DNA from: Limnohabitans sp. Rim8
GTDB lineage: Bacteria > Pseudomonadota > Gammaproteobacteria > Burkholderiales > Burkholderiaceae_C
Assembly: GCF_945901735.1 (NCBI RefSeq)
Contig: NZ_CAMDLM010000002.1
Location: 171,396-235,395 of the forward strand
Direction of reading: 5' to 3'
Length of the DNA: 64,000 nucleotides
Shown: positions 62,251 to 64,000 of the stretch, piece after piece
Numbering within the stretch: the first letter of the stretch is position 1
How the letters are laid out: the number at the start of each line of letters is the position of its first letter
The notes under the pieces: model-generated
Told to the model about the DNA's origin: nothing
Seen by the model: only the letters and a program-made list of their open reading frames with translations
Database searches by the model: none
Translations under genes and position numbers: made by a program

Positions 62251-62559
62251 ATGAAGATTCATCACACTTTGACAGCGGCCGCCTTGGTCGCCTTGTCTGG
62301 CCTGGCGCAAGCCCAGGTCGATCCGGTGCATGTACGCAGCTGGGCCGCTTCGTGCGCCGCCTGCCACGGCACCAACGGTCATGCTCAGCCCGGCATGATT
62401 TCTTTGGCCGGTGTGGCCAAAGAAGTCACCATTCAGAAAATGCTGGATTACAAAGCCGGTCGCGTGCCAGCGGCCACCATCATGCACCAGCTCGCCAAGG
62501 GCTATTCCGACGAGCAAATCGCCGCCATCGCTGGCTACTTTGCCGCCCAGAAGAAATAA
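62251..62559 (+). CDS. fccA: Small periplasmic cytochrome c (FccA-like)
   Basis: A 102-residue class I cytochrome c. The signal peptide ends LSGLAQA near residue 21. The heme motif is SCAACHG (Cys35, Cys38, His39), and the likely axial methionine is in one of the later QPGM or TIMHQL segments. It lies 12 bases upstream of the flavoprotein gene and would accept electrons from it. It is a monoheme protein, unlike diheme FccA of phototrophs. ATG 62251 is chosen for the signal peptide. Confidence 0.87.
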   Translation: MKIHHTLTAAALVALSGLAQAQVDPVHVRSWAASCAACHGTNGHAQPGMISLAGVAKEVTIQKMLDYKAGRVPAATIMHQLAKGYSDEQIAAIAGYFAAQKK

Positions 62560-62571
62560 GGAAGAACTGCC

Positions 62572-63846
62572 ATGCAACGTCGTCATTTTTTGCAGACCGG
62601 CTCCGCTTTGGGTGCCATGGGACTGGTTTCGGGCTGTGCCACCATGGGTGGCGGCAGTGGCCCCAAGGTGGTGGTCATTGGCGGGGGCTACGCGGGTGCC
62701 ACGGCCGCCAAATACCTGCGCATGTGGTCTGAGCACAAGATCCAGGTCACCTTGGTCGAGCCGAGTGATGCCTTCATCTCCTGCCCCATCTCCAACTTGG
62801 TGATCGGTGGCAGCAAGACCATTGCTGACGTCACCACTCCTTATGACAATCTGACCAAGCGCCACGGTGTCAAGATCATCAAGGACCGCGTCAATACCAT
62901 CGATGCCGACAAGCGCATCGTCAAACTGGCCGGTGGCACCGAGTTGACTTATGACCGCTTGATCGTCTCGCCCGGTGTGGACTTCATGTGGGAAACCTTA
63001 CCCGGTATGAACCGTGCAGGCGCCAAAGAGCAAGTGATGCACGCCTGGAAGGCCGGCGAGCAAACCGTGACCCTGCGCAAGCAACTCGAGGCCATGCCCG
63101 ATGGCGGCGTGTTCGCCATGTCCATCCCGCTGGCCCCCTACCGTTGCCCTCCTGGCCCTTACGAGCGGGCTTGCCAGGTGGCCGACTACTTCACCAAAGC
63201 CAAACCCAAGAGCAAGGTTTTGATCTTGGACGCCAACGACGACGTCACTTCCAAGCCTGCTTTGTTCAAGAAGGCCTGGACTGACCGCTACAAGGGCATC
63301 ATCGAATACCGTGGCAAACACAACGTCACCGATGTGGATGTGGCCAACAAAACCTTGAAGTTCGAGTTCAACGAAGACGTCAAGGCCAGCGTTTTGAATG
63401 TGATTCCGGCCATGCGTGCGGGTGACATCGCGGTCAACGCCGGACTGGCCACCGCCAACAAGCGCTGGTGCGAAGTGGACTTCCTCACCTTTGAATCCAA
63501 AGCGGCCAAGAACGTTCACGTATTGGGCGATGCGATCCAAGTCGCGCCCTTGATGCCCAAGTCGGGCCACATGGCCAACCAGCACGGCAAGACCTGTGCG
63601 GCAGCGGTCATCGCTTTGTTGATGGGCAGAGAAGTCAACCCCATGCCCATCTACAACAACACCTGCTACAGCTTTGTCAGCAGCAAAGACGTGGTCCACG
63701 TGGCCAGCGTGCACCGCTACGACGCCGAGAAGAAAACAATGCTGACCGTGCCGGGCTCGGGGGGCGTGTCTAGCGCTGCCAATGAACTGGAAGGGGTATA
63801 CGCTTTGTCTTGGGCGCAAAACATCTGGGCCGACACACTGGCTTGA
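62572..63846 (+). CDS. fccB: Flavocytochrome c sulfide dehydrogenase, flavoprotein subunit
   Basis: A 424-residue flavoprotein. The N-terminus has a Tat motif (RRHFLQTG) followed by a lipobox-like VSGC at 19-22. The FAD motif is VVVIGGGYAGATAAKYLRMW. Redox-active cysteines lie in FISCPISNL and in YRCPPGPYERAC, as in FccB. HVLGDAIQVAPLMPKSGHMA is the FAD-ring contact segment, and the C-terminal FCSD-type domain is complete. It oxidises sulfide to sulfur and passes electrons to the cytochrome encoded just upstream. Confidence 0.92.
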   Translation: MQRRHFLQTGSALGAMGLVSGCATMGGGSGPKVVVIGGGYAGATAAKYLRMWSEHKIQVTLVEPSDAFISCPISNLVIGGSKTIADVTTPYDNLTKRHGVKIIKDRVNTIDADKRIVKLAGGTELTYDRLIVSPGVDFMWETLPGMNRAGAKEQVMHAWKAGEQTVTLRKQLEAMPDGGVFAMSIPLAPYRCPPGPYERACQVADYFTKAKPKSKVLILDANDDVTSKPALFKKAWTDRYKGIIEYRGKHNVTDVDVANKTLKFEFNEDVKASVLNVIPAMRAGDIAVNAGLATANKRWCEVDFLTFESKAAKNVHVLGDAIQVAPLMPKSGHMANQHGKTCAAAVIALLMGREVNPMPIYNNTCYSFVSSKDVVHVASVHRYDAEKKTMLTVPGSGGVSSAANELEGVYALSWAQNIWADTLA

Positions 63847-63856
63847 TGCACCATGC

Positions 63857-63875
63857 GCGTGGCCGTGTGCCACGC
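63857..63875 (+). other. Small hairpin after fccB
   Basis: GCGTGGC (63857-63863) and GCCACGC (63869-63875) form a 7-bp stem with a five-base loop, directly before the strong terminator. Confidence 0.6.
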
Positions 63876-63880
63876 CAATG

Positions 63881-63919
63881 AAAAAACGCCGCAGTCCTTG
63901 AGACTGGCGGCGTTTTTTT
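63881..63919. terminator. Terminator after fccB
   Basis: AAAAAACGCCGC pairs with GCGGCGTTTTTT; AGTC and GACT extend the stem with a single bulged G, loop CTTGA. T-runs exist for both strands. Confidence 0.9.
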
Positions 63920-63988
63920 ATCGATTGGTAAGTGCTTGGTTAGCCCTATTGGTCCGGTCCGGAGAAGTTTTCAAGGGTCAAAGAAGTT

Positions 63989-64000
63989 GTAGGTCGGTGG
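63989..64000. repeat. Start of a second hairpin-repeat copy (cut by window edge)
   Basis: GTAGGTCGGTGG, identical to the first 12 bases of the hairpin repeat at 40288. The window ends here, so whether the palindrome continues cannot be seen. Confidence 0.6.

Overview
The window looks like a chromosomal segment from a betaproteobacterium of the Burkholderiales, most likely Comamonadaceae (Limnohabitans, Rhodoferax or Hydrogenophaga-like). This placement is an inference from the high-GC codon use, the six Bug/TctC-type solute receptors, the split indolepyruvate oxidoreductase, the tartrate gene set and the overall style of the genes; no rRNA or tRNA gene is present to test it. I see no insertion sequence, phage, integron or CRISPR array.

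Layout. 1-4.9 kb: a minus-strand operon for hydrocarbon oxidation (TetR regulator, Zn alcohol dehydrogenase, SDR, 2Fe-2S ferredoxin, CYP153-type P450, and a flavin monooxygenase cut by the left edge), with a candidate TetR operator upstream. 5-11.5 kb: a divergent alkyl sulfatase, then a minus-strand set of a fatty acyl-CoA ligase and two DUF1254/DUF1214 proteins. 11.6-19.2 kb: an acyl-CoA handling cluster (NDP-forming acyl-CoA synthetase, acyl-CoA dehydrogenase, Bug receptor, nitronate monooxygenase) divergent from an IclR regulator and a second Bug receptor. 19.2-24 kb: a tartrate locus (LysR, ttuC-like dehydrogenase, Bug receptor, glycerate kinase) with a clear LysR box. 24-33 kb: Crp/Fnr regulator, IorBA, Bug receptor, CoA transferase, enoyl-CoA hydratase, LysR, thioredoxin-like protein. 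33.5-40 kb: a complete branched-chain-type ABC importer with an acyl-CoA ligase.

40-57 kb: a purine-oriented region with guanine deaminase, a BMP-type nucleoside ABC importer, its lipoprotein, and adenine deaminase plus a third BMP protein. The most unusual gene lies here: at 46767-48827 a secreted caspase-like (C14) domain is fused through a Pro-Ala linker to a complete BMP solute-binding domain. That domain is a roughly 90 percent identical copy of the neighbouring BMP lipoprotein. Between these genes sit a BenE-type permease, malonyl-CoA decarboxylase, a GlcG-like protein, a beta-hydroxyacid dehydrogenase, a carboxymuconolactone decarboxylase-like protein and a Bug receptor. 57-60.5 kb: a GntR-Bug-MmgE/PrpD operon with a perfect 33-bp operator-like palindrome. 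60.6-64 kb: dCTP deaminase, then a sulfide module (ArsR with SqrR-like cysteines, DsrE-like protein, cytochrome c, flavocytochrome c flavoprotein).

Together the genes suggest a free-living, metabolically opportunistic heterotroph that scavenges organic acids, hydrocarbons, surfactants and purines, and oxidises sulfide as a supplement. A long hairpin repeat at 40288-40357 has its 12-base leading sequence again at the right edge, which suggests a dispersed repeat family in this genome.
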